From assembly GCA_043757205.1 (NCBI GenBank), contig JAYVPU010000308.1, positions 1-13,501 on the forward strand: a DNA stretch of 13,501 nt, read 5' to 3'. Positions 6,911-13,501 of this stretch are shown piece after piece. How positions within the stretch are numbered: position 1 is the first letter of the stretch; each line of letters starts with the position of its first letter. The DNA comes from CANCDA01 sp043757205 (GTDB lineage: Bacteria > Pseudomonadota > Gammaproteobacteria > Burkholderiales > Burkholderiaceae_C). The notes below the pieces were generated by a model. It was not told where the DNA came from. It saw nothing but the letters and a program-made list of their open reading frames with translations, and made no database searches. A program made the translations under genes and the position numbers.

Positions 6911-9320
6911 GTCCATCGTCAAACCGTCAGAAGGTTTCCGCTTCGTCGGCAAGCACCGCCGCGCGGTCGAGCACAAGCGCTTCGTCGTCGGCAGGGGCCG
7001 CTATGCGGCTGACATTCAACTGCCCGGCATGCTGCACATAGCAGTGGTCGCCAGCCCACACGCCAGCGCCAAAATTGTGTCGATTGATGCCAGTGCCGCG
7101 CTGGCCCTGCCCGGTGTGCACGGCGTGCTGACCGGCGACGAACTCTGCGCCGCTACCGAGCCCATGCTGCCCGGTGTGGACGCACCCCAAGTCACGCGCT
7201 TTCCCTTGGCGCGCGGTGTGGTGCGCTACTGCGGCGAGTGGGTGGTGGCGGTGGTGGCCGAGACGCGCGCCCTGGCCGAAGACGCCGCCGAGCTGGTTCA
7301 AGTGGACTACGAGACCCTGCCGCACATCGTGGAGCCAGAAGTCGCTATCCAATCAGACGCGCCGCTGGTGCACCCGCACTTTGGCTCTAACATCATTTTT
7401 CACCGCAAGTTCGTTTGGCCCGCCACCAATGGCGAGACGCCGGATCAGCAGTTCGCCCAGTGCGAGCACAGTCTGAGCTACCGCGTGCGCTGGTCGCGCA
7501 ACGCCACCGTGCCGATTGAGACCTTTGGCGTGGTCTGCTCATGGAACGACGCGATCGAGGTGCTGGACGTTTGGGCCTCGATCCAGATGCCCAAGTACCC
7601 CGACCAGTTGGCCAAGGCCTTGCGTCTGCCGGGCAACGCGGTGCGTGTGCATTTTGACGTGGACGTGGGGGGCAGCTACGGCGTGAAACGCGGCCTCAAG
7701 CACACCATTCTCGTGGGCTACTTGGCCAAAAAACTGGGCCGCCCGGTGCGCCTGATTGAAGACCGCCTGGAGAACATGCGCGGCGGCGACATGCAGGGGC
7801 CCGACCGCATCTTTGACGTGACGCTGGGCTTTAACGCTGACGGCATCATCCGCACCATGCGCATGAAGGCGCTGGACGACATCGGCGCTTACGCTGGTCG
7901 CTCGCCGCTGCAACTGGGCAAGCCGGTGGGTGCCATCGTCGGGCCGTATCGCATCCAGAGCGTGGATTACGACGCCATGGCGGTGATGACGAACAAGACC
8001 CCGCAAGAGGCGGTGCGCGGCTTTGGCCAGGCCCCCACCAACTATGCGATTGAAACCGGTATCGACAAGGTGGCGCGTTTCTTGAAGCTCGACCGCGTGG
8101 ACTTGCGCAAGCGCAATCTGATTGGCAAGGACGAATTCCCTTACCTCATCCCCAGCGGTACCTCGTATGACAGCGGTGACTACGCGACGGTGCTGGACAA
8201 GGCCTTGAACGCCGCACCTTTGAGCGCCATCACGCAGGAACGCGACGCCCTGCGCGCCAAGGGCTTGCTGGCGGGCATCGGCATCTCCACCTGCCTGGAG
8301 CCGTCTGGCGGCAACTCGTCGTTCGAGCCCTTGTTTAACCCCAAAAACGAGACCACTACCTGGATGGAGTCCTGTCTGGTGCGCATTGATTTGGGCGGCA
8401 CGGTCACGGCCTTGATGGCCACCTCCAGCTCCGGCCAGTCGCATGAAACTTTGGTCTCCACCGTGGTGGGTGAGGTGCTGCATCGCCAGCCCGACAGCAT
8501 CCGCGTGCTGCACGCCGATTCGCTCAACGCCTTGCCGTCCAACAGCCCGGTCGGCAGCCGCATGGCCATCATGCTGGGCGGCGCGGCGGCGGGTGCGGCC
8601 AAGAAGTTGCGCGCCAAGTTGCTGCTGATTGCCGCGCACAACCTGGGTGTGGCGCAAGCCGAACTTGATTACGAGGGCGGCAACGTGGTGGTCAAAGCCG
8701 ACTCAACGCGCAGCATGAGTTGGGATGCGCTGGTCGAAATCGCCCACCGCAAGTTCCACAAACTGCCCGAGGGCATGGAGCCCGGCCTGCAAGAAAAGTT
8801 TGTCTGGGAAGTGCCCACTGGCGGCCAAATGCCCACCGCCGATGGCCGCGTGCAGATGTACCCCTGTCACTCGTTTGAGGCTCATGTGGTCTTGGCCAGC
8901 ATCGACCCCGACACCGGCAAAGTCGCCATCCACCGCTACGTCTGCGGCCACGACTGCGGCGTGATGATCAGTCCGGACGTGGTGCACGGCATGACCTATG
9001 GTGGCATCGCCCACGGCCTGGGCGCGGCGCTGATGGAGAAGTTTGAGTACTCCGACGAAGGCCAGTTGCTCAGCGGCACCTTCATGGACTATTTGATCCC
9101 CAGCTCTAAGGAAGTGCCCGCCATCACCATCGTCGATCACTGCACGCCGTCGCCCTTGACCGAGTTTGGCCAAAAGGGTTCGGGCGAGGCCGGTTACCTG
9201 GGCAGCCCTGCCGCGATTGCCAGCGCCGTGAACGACGCCTTGGCGACGCGTGGTGCCCGCATTGACGGTCTGCCCATGACGCCGCAAGCCATCTGGAACG
9301 CTTTGCGTGCCGCCACTTGA
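6903..9320 (+). CDS. Molybdenum hydroxylase large, molybdopterin-binding subunit
   Basis: This 805-residue protein is the catalytic subunit, expected to bind molybdopterin cytosine dinucleotide and hydroxylate its substrate with water-derived oxygen. Visible motifs are the N-terminal aldehyde oxidase/xanthine dehydrogenase domain, GGSYGVK (256-262, usually GGGFG/GGSFG), VRGFGQ (371-376) and the catalytic glutamate in GSGEAG (Glu762). The CO dehydrogenase loop AYRCSFR is absent: Gly373 stands where the Cu-binding cysteine would be, so it is not a CO dehydrogenase. Candidate substrates for this class are N-heterocycles, aromatic or heteroaromatic acids or their CoA esters, and aldehydes. The sequence does not decide between them. 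The C-terminus overlaps an alternative GTG start of the next frame. Confidence 0.92.
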
Positions 9321-9336
9321 GAGCCAAAATCCCCAT

Positions 9337-10152
9337 ATGACCACCTCTATCCAACACCTGCGCATCCCCGGCCCGGCCGGTGACATCGCCCTCACCATCC
9401 AGGGCGACCCATCCGCATCCGCCGTCTTAATGACCCACTCCATCCTGTCATCCAGCATGATGTGGGACGAGCAAGCCGCCTTACTGGCTTCGAATGGTTA
9501 TCGCGTCGTTCGGGCCGACACCCGTGGCCACGGCGCATCGCACGCCGGGCTTTCGCCCTACACCATGGGCGATTTGGTGGCCGACACGATAGCCGCTCTT
9601 GACGCTCTGAAGATCGAGCGCGCGCACTACATCGGCCTGTCACTCGGCGGTATGAGCGGCCTGGGGCTGGGCATTGCCCACGCTAATCGCTTGTTGAGCC
9701 TGTGCATCTGCGACGCCCGTGCCGACGCACCACCTGCGGTTGCCGCCCCGTGGGACGAACGCATTGCCATCGCACTGAAAGACGGCTGCGCCGCGTTGGC
9801 CCAGCCCACGATTGAGCGTTGGTTTGGCAAGGCGTTTTTGGAGGTCAACCCCGCCATTGCAGATCGTTTTCGCGCAACGGCCTCGGCCACCTCTGCCGTG
9901 GGGTTTGTGGGCAGCGCGCGCGCCATTCAAGGCCTGGACTATCTAGGCCAGTTGTCGCGCATCAGCACCCGCACCACCTTGATCGTCGGTGCCAACGACG
10001 GCCCGCTGCCGCAAGCGATGAAAGACATGCAAGCCCTCATCCCCGGTGTGGCGCTTGAAGTCGTACCCGGCTCGGGTCACCTGCCCAACATCGACAATCC
10101 AGAATGCTTCAACGCTGCCATGCTGCGCCACTTTTCATCAATGGAGAAATAA
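9337..10152 (+). CDS. Alpha/beta hydrolase, 3-oxoadipate enol-lactonase-like
   Basis: This 271-residue protein has an alpha/beta-hydrolase fold with a full predicted triad: nucleophile Ser102 in GLSLGG, Asp221 in VGANDG and His248 in GSGHLP. The RADTRGHGAS loop and lengths resemble PcaD-type enol-lactone hydrolases and related C-C or ester hydrolases. I chose the ATG at 9337 because the family N-terminus starts there; a GTG at 9307 would overlap the preceding gene. It lies 16 bases after the molybdenum subunit, so it probably acts on a hydroxylated, lactone or ring-opened product. Cytoplasmic; no signal peptide. Confidence 0.85.
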   Translation: MTTSIQHLRIPGPAGDIALTIQGDPSASAVLMTHSILSSSMMWDEQAALLASNGYRVVRADTRGHGASHAGLSPYTMGDLVADTIAALDALKIERAHYIGLSLGGMSGLGLGIAHANRLLSLCICDARADAPPAVAAPWDERIAIALKDGCAALAQPTIERWFGKAFLEVNPAIADRFRATASATSAVGFVGSARAIQGLDYLGQLSRISTRTTLIVGANDGPLPQAMKDMQALIPGVALEVVPGSGHLPNIDNPECFNAAMLRHFSSMEK

Positions 10153-10154
10153 CA

Positions 10155-10883
10155 ATGCACCCCCACCTCATCATTCAACAAGACGGCCGCCTCCTGCGCG
10201 TCACCTTCAACCGCCAGCCCGACAACGGTGTGTCCGACAGCATGGCTGCGGCTCTGACCGAGGTGCTGGCCACTGCCCATGAGACCTCAGACGCTGTGCT
10301 GCTGCGCAGCGCTGGCCCCGACTTTTGCACTGGCCGCGTGCGTGACGTCGAAGCCCCCGCGTCGCCCGAGGCCTATGCCCGCCGCGCCGAGTACGACTCG
10401 ATCTTCGGCAGCTACAAATCCATCCGCGCTTGCCAAGTGCCGGTGATCGGTGCGTTTGAAGGCCGAGTCATGGGCTACGGCACCGCCGTGGCCGCCATCT
10501 GCGATGTGTCCTTCGCCAGCGACACCGCCACCTTCAATATCCCCGAGATCGAGCACAACGTCATGCCCACCATGGTCATGTCCGCCGTGTATGACCGCAT
10601 GAACCGCAACGCGATCATGTGGATGGCCTACACCGCAGAATTCATCAGCGGCGAGCGCGCCTTGACCTACGGCCTGGTCAGCCAAGTCGTACCCAACGCC
10701 CAGTTCAACGCCGAAGTCGAGCGCTTCTGCCAGGTCTTGCTCAGCCGCCCACGCCCGGCCATCCTGGGCCTCAAAGAGTACATGCGTGTGGCCCCGCGCA
10801 TGGACGAGCAAGGCGCGCACGACTACGCCCGCACCCTGCACTCGATGGTCAATACATCGGCTGCGATGAAGAAGAAACACTAA
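10155..10883 (+). CDS. Crotonase-superfamily protein (enoyl-CoA hydratase/isomerase-like)
   Basis: This 242-residue protein has the crotonase fold, slightly short of the usual 255-265. The first oxyanion-hole segment is FCTGRVRD (57-64) and the second GRVMGYGTAVAAICD (103-117). Aligned by eye with rat enoyl-CoA hydratase, Glu164 is kept as Glu131 in IPEI, but Glu144 is replaced by Ala111. Loss of one acid/base residue is seen in crotonases that do isomerisation, hydrolysis or C-C cleavage instead of hydration, so classical hydratase activity is doubtful. The ATG at 10155 follows GGAGAAA at 10143 and lies two bases after the hydrolase stop. Confidence 0.85.
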   Translation: MHPHLIIQQDGRLLRVTFNRQPDNGVSDSMAAALTEVLATAHETSDAVLLRSAGPDFCTGRVRDVEAPASPEAYARRAEYDSIFGSYKSIRACQVPVIGAFEGRVMGYGTAVAAICDVSFASDTATFNIPEIEHNVMPTMVMSAVYDRMNRNAIMWMAYTAEFISGERALTYGLVSQVVPNAQFNAEVERFCQVLLSRPRPAILGLKEYMRVAPRMDEQGAHDYARTLHSMVNTSAAMKKKH

Positions 10884-10892
10884 GGCGCCGTC

Positions 10893-11558
10893 ATGGAAAT
10901 CACCGGAACCCAAACCATCCCCGCCCCGCGCGACGTCGTGTGGGCTGCCTTGAACAATCCTGAGGTGCTTAAAAAATGCCTGCCCGGTTGCGAGTCGGTG
11001 GAGGCCACCACGCCCGAGGAATTCAAGGTCGTTGTCGTCACCGCCATCGGCCCACTGCGCGCGCGCTTCAACGGCGTGCTGCGCATGAGCGAAATCAACG
11101 CGCCTGAATCCTGCGTGATGGTGTTTGAAGGACAGGGCGGGGCGGTCGGCTTCGCCAAAGGCTCGGCCACCGTGACTTTGAAAACTGTCGTTGAAGGCAC
11201 AGAGCTGAACTACGCTGCCAAGGCCCAAATCGGCGGCAAGCTGGCGCAAGTGGGCTCGCGCTTGATCGACAGCGTGGCCAAGAAAATGTCAGACGATTTC
11301 TTCAAAGCGTTTCGCAAGCAGCTCGCGCCACCGGACGAAGTGGCTGCGGCGGTCAACGCCCCGATCACGTCAACAGCGCTTGCCACTCAAGACGCAATGC
11401 AACATGCCGTGGCAGCACCCGCCAACGCCGAGGCTCCTGTGGCTTCAGCGGCTGCACCTGCGGCCAGTGGAGCAACGCTCGTGCCCGGTTGGTGGTTGAT
11501 CATGGCCGCTTTCGTGGGCAGCGCGACCACGATTGCCGGTGCACTGATGCTTCGGTAA
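10893..11558 (+). CDS. CoxG-like SRPBCC protein with C-terminal membrane anchor
   Basis: This 221-residue protein matches the CoxG/carbon monoxide dehydrogenase subunit G family: MEITGTQTIPAPRDVVW at the N-terminus, PGCESVE (31-37), and an SRPBCC helix-grip domain to about residue 145. An Ala/Pro-rich linker (about 146-197) leads to one hydrophobic segment (about 198-220), as expected for anchoring to the inner membrane. In carboxydotrophs CoxG recruits the CO dehydrogenase to the membrane. Here it presumably does the same for the upstream molybdenum hydroxylase, linking it to respiratory acceptors. Family members commonly travel with non-CO molybdenum hydroxylases. Confidence 0.88.
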   Translation: MEITGTQTIPAPRDVVWAALNNPEVLKKCLPGCESVEATTPEEFKVVVVTAIGPLRARFNGVLRMSEINAPESCVMVFEGQGGAVGFAKGSATVTLKTVVEGTELNYAAKAQIGGKLAQVGSRLIDSVAKKMSDDFFKAFRKQLAPPDEVAAAVNAPITSTALATQDAMQHAVAAPANAEAPVASAAAPAASGATLVPGWWLIMAAFVGSATTIAGALMLR

Positions 11559-11586
11559 CTCAACGCTCACATTGCGGACGCTCGCC

Positions 11587-12375
11587 ATGAACTACAGCAC
11601 CGATTTCCCCAGCCTGCGTGGTCAAGTCAGCCCAGAGGAATGGCAAGCCCGCGTCGAGCTGGCCGCTTGCTACAGGCTGGTCGATCAGTTCGGCATGACC
11701 GACCTGATCTACAACCACATCACCTCCAAAATCCCCGACACCGAGCACCTGCTTATCAACCTGTATGGCTTGCTGTACAAGGAAATCACGGCGTCAAGTC
11801 TGGTGAAGATTGATTTGGCGGGCAACGTATTAACCAAGCCCGACACCGACTACGGCATCAACCGCTCCGGCTACGTGATCCACGGCGCGATTCACGAAGC
11901 GCGCGCCGATGTCAACTGCGTCATGCACACCCACACCCGGGCTGGCCAAGCCGTGGCCAGCATGAAGTGCGGATTGCTGCCGATGACGCAGACCTCGATC
12001 CGCTTTCACGGCCACATCGGTTACCACGAATTTGAAGGCCCCTCCATTGACTTGGCCGAGCGCGCCGCCCTGGTGCGCGACCTGGGCCCGCACGACGCGA
12101 TGATCTTGCGCAACCACGGCTTGCTCACCTGTGGGGCCACCGTGCCGCAGGCCTTGAACACCCTGTACCAGCTAGAGATGTCGTGCCGCGCCCAGGTGGA
12201 CGCCATGGCCGCAGGCGCTGAGATCACGCTGCCCTCATCCACAGTGTTGGAGCACACCGCGCACCTGTACCAGCCCGGTACGCGTCGCCCTTACGGCGTG
12301 CTGGAATGGCCCGCCATGATTCGCCTGCTGGAGGCTGAAGGCAAATATTCAGGCTATCCGCGCTACGACGCTTGA
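11587..12375 (+). CDS. Class II aldolase/adducin family protein (aldolase or decarboxylase)
   Basis: This 262-residue protein has the class II aldolase fold. Likely zinc ligands are His114 and His116 in MHTHTRAG and His177 in LRNHGLLTCG. Other family marks are DLIYNHITSKIP (39-50) and HGHIGYHEF (141-149). Members include sugar-phosphate aldolases and metal-dependent decarboxylases of hydroxylated aromatic or keto acids. The absence of sugar genes favours aldol cleavage or decarboxylation in a catabolic route, but the substrate cannot be read. The ATG at 11587 is preferred to a TTG five codons upstream. The ribosome site is weak and the spacing from coxG-like is 28 bases. Confidence 0.88.
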   Translation: MNYSTDFPSLRGQVSPEEWQARVELAACYRLVDQFGMTDLIYNHITSKIPDTEHLLINLYGLLYKEITASSLVKIDLAGNVLTKPDTDYGINRSGYVIHGAIHEARADVNCVMHTHTRAGQAVASMKCGLLPMTQTSIRFHGHIGYHEFEGPSIDLAERAALVRDLGPHDAMILRNHGLLTCGATVPQALNTLYQLEMSCRAQVDAMAAGAEITLPSSTVLEHTAHLYQPGTRRPYGVLEWPAMIRLLEAEGKYSGYPRYDA

Positions 12376-12411
12376 GGTTTTTTCAATCAGCCATGGATCG
12401 AGGAGACCCCA

Positions 12412-13416
12412 GTGAAACTCAAAAATCTCGCCCTCGCTGCCTTAAGCACATTAACCATGCCCCTCGCTCTCGTCCTCGCAGTGTCGGGCGGCGTAATGGC
12501 GCAAAGCACTCCGGATAGTTATCCCACCAAGCCCGTCAAAATCATGGTCGGCTACGGCCCCGGTGGCACGGGGGATTTGACCGTGCGCTTGGTCGCACAA
12601 AAGCTGTCCGAAAAACTCGGTCAGTCCTTTGTCATTGAGAACCGGCCCGGTGCGGGCGGCATCGTCGCCTCACAAATCGTGCAGCAAGCTACGCCTGACG
12701 GCTACACGCTCAATTTCATCGCCGCAGGCAACTTTGCCATGACGCCGGCGCTGTTCAAGTCGCTGCCGTTTGACCCGGCCAAAGACTTTGAGATGGTCTC
12801 CATGATTGGCAGTTTCGGCTTTGTGCTGGCGGTGGACGCCAAGGCGCAGATGAAGGATGCGGCTGACTTCATCGCTCAGGCCAGAGCCAATCCGGCCAAG
12901 CTGTCCATCGCCACCATCTCGGTGGGCAGTGCGCAGTTTTTGGCGGCAGAGGTGTTCAAGTCTATGGCCAAAATTGACGTGGCCATCATCCCCTACAAAA
13001 CATCAGCGGATGTGATTCGCGCCCTGCGTGCGGGCGATGTGCAAGCCATTTTTGAAACCATCGCACCGGTCATGCCGCAATACAAAGCCGGTGCGATGCA
13101 GATTTTGGGCGTATCAGAGGAGCAGCGTTTTTCTGGCTTGCCCAACGTGCCGACGATTACCGAGAGCGGCCTGCCGGGCTACGCCATCAACGGCTGGAAT
13201 GGTCTGGCCGTGCCCGCTAAAACACCGCGCGATGTCATTGCCAAACTCAATGCCGAGATCAACGCCGCCGTGGCGCAACCCGACATCAAACAAAAATTCA
13301 TCGACCTGGGTGTGACAGCCCATGGCAACACGCCTGAGCAGATGCTGGCCTTGCTGCGCAAAGACATCGCCTGGTGGCGAGAAGTGATTGAGAAAGCAAA
13401 AATAGAGAAGCAGTGA
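12412..13416 (+). CDS. Bug/TctC-family tripartite tricarboxylate transporter substrate-binding protein
   Basis: This 334-residue periplasmic binding protein belongs to the Bug family, which is greatly expanded in Burkholderiales and binds carboxylated small molecules. A signal peptide covers about residues 1-30 (KLK, a long hydrophobic core, then VMA before Gln31). The mature part opens with YPTKPVKIMVGYGPGG and contains the family segment VIENRPGAGG. Translation starts at GTG, supported by AGGAG at 12401-12405. No TctA/TctB membrane components are seen in the window, so it works with permease subunits elsewhere or as an orphan sensor. Operon position suggests that it captures the pathway substrate. 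Its stop overlaps the next start by one base. Confidence 0.93.
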   Translation: MKLKNLALAALSTLTMPLALVLAVSGGVMAQSTPDSYPTKPVKIMVGYGPGGTGDLTVRLVAQKLSEKLGQSFVIENRPGAGGIVASQIVQQATPDGYTLNFIAAGNFAMTPALFKSLPFDPAKDFEMVSMIGSFGFVLAVDAKAQMKDAADFIAQARANPAKLSIATISVGSAQFLAAEVFKSMAKIDVAIIPYKTSADVIRALRAGDVQAIFETIAPVMPQYKAGAMQILGVSEEQRFSGLPNVPTITESGLPGYAINGWNGLAVPAKTPRDVIAKLNAEINAAVAQPDIKQKFIDLGVTAHGNTPEQMLALLRKDIAWWREVIEKAKIEKQ

Positions 13417-13501
13417 TGACGATCAAAAAAATCTACATCCTCGACGCCTTTCACGAAGCCGGTATCGCCTTGGCCCGCCAGCATGCGCAAGTGGTGTGCT
13501 G
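13416..13501 (+). CDS. Start of a probable D-2-hydroxyacid dehydrogenase, cut by the window end
   Basis: Only 28 codons are visible, beginning MTIKKIYILDAFHEAGIALAR. An ILD..HEAGI opening followed by a helix and a QVVC strand resembles the N-terminal substrate-binding domain of D-isomer-specific 2-hydroxyacid dehydrogenases (SerA/GhrB type). The ATG at 13416-13418 overlaps the Bug gene stop (TGATG), so it belongs to the operon. Such dehydrogenases often sit beside class II aldolases and Bug proteins. The assignment rests on a short fragment. Confidence 0.6.
   Translation, partial: MTIKKIYILDAFHEAGIALARQHAQVVC

Noticed and set aside
7539..8657. Long minus-strand frame of 372 codons opposite the molybdenum subunit
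   Set aside because: The composition is His/Gln/Ala/Gly-rich as expected for an antisense shadow of high-G+C coding DNA. The plus-strand frame has clear family motifs.
10287..11249. Minus-strand frame of 320 codons opposite the crotonase and CoxG-like genes
   Set aside because: It spans two well-supported plus-strand genes and has shadow-like composition with no domain signature.

Overview
The window reads as a chromosomal segment of a beta-proteobacterium, most likely Burkholderiales/Comamonadaceae (Rhodoferax, Polaromonas or relatives). This rests on high G+C coding, a DUF4936 gene beside trhO, a Bug-type solute-binding protein, and GcvA-like LysR style. No database was searched, so the taxonomy is inference.

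Region 1 (1 to about 708) is gene-poor, visibly lower in G+C than the rest, and carries a near-perfect 68-base hairpin and one small hypothetical gene. It stops abruptly at bases 709-754, which look like the 3' half of a tRNA-Lys(UUU) gene (anticodon loop to CCA) without its 5' half, followed by a strong intrinsic terminator. This is the usual scar at the distal end of a tRNA-integrated element, so bases 1-708 are probably the edge of a genomic island and everything to the right is resident chromosome.

Region 2 (804-4317, minus strand) is a compact set: UbiD-family decarboxylase, UbiX prenyl-FMN synthase, DUF4936 protein and TrhO tRNA-uridine hydroxylase. Genes overlap by 1 and 8 bases or are 10 bases apart, so they are probably cotranscribed. 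UbiX makes the cofactor that UbiD needs.

Region 3 (4418-5347, minus strand) is a LysR regulator, divergent from region 4 across a 187-base intergenic stretch with three AGTGTGA repeats, two of them extended to an identical 12-mer.

Region 4 (5535-13501, plus strand) is one probable catabolic operon: the three subunits of a molybdenum hydroxylase (FAD, 2Fe-2S, molybdopterin), an alpha/beta hydrolase, a crotonase-like protein, a CoxG-like membrane-anchored SRPBCC protein, a class II aldolase/decarboxylase, a Bug periplasmic binding protein, and the start of what looks like a D-2-hydroxyacid dehydrogenase cut by the window edge. The molybdenum subunit lacks the CO-dehydrogenase active-site cysteine motif, so this is not a CO oxidation operon. 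The set suggests uptake and hydroxylation of an organic acid or (hetero)aromatic compound, then ring or lactone hydrolysis and C-C cleavage. The substrate cannot be read from the sequence, and this unassigned pathway is the main candidate for an undescribed system.
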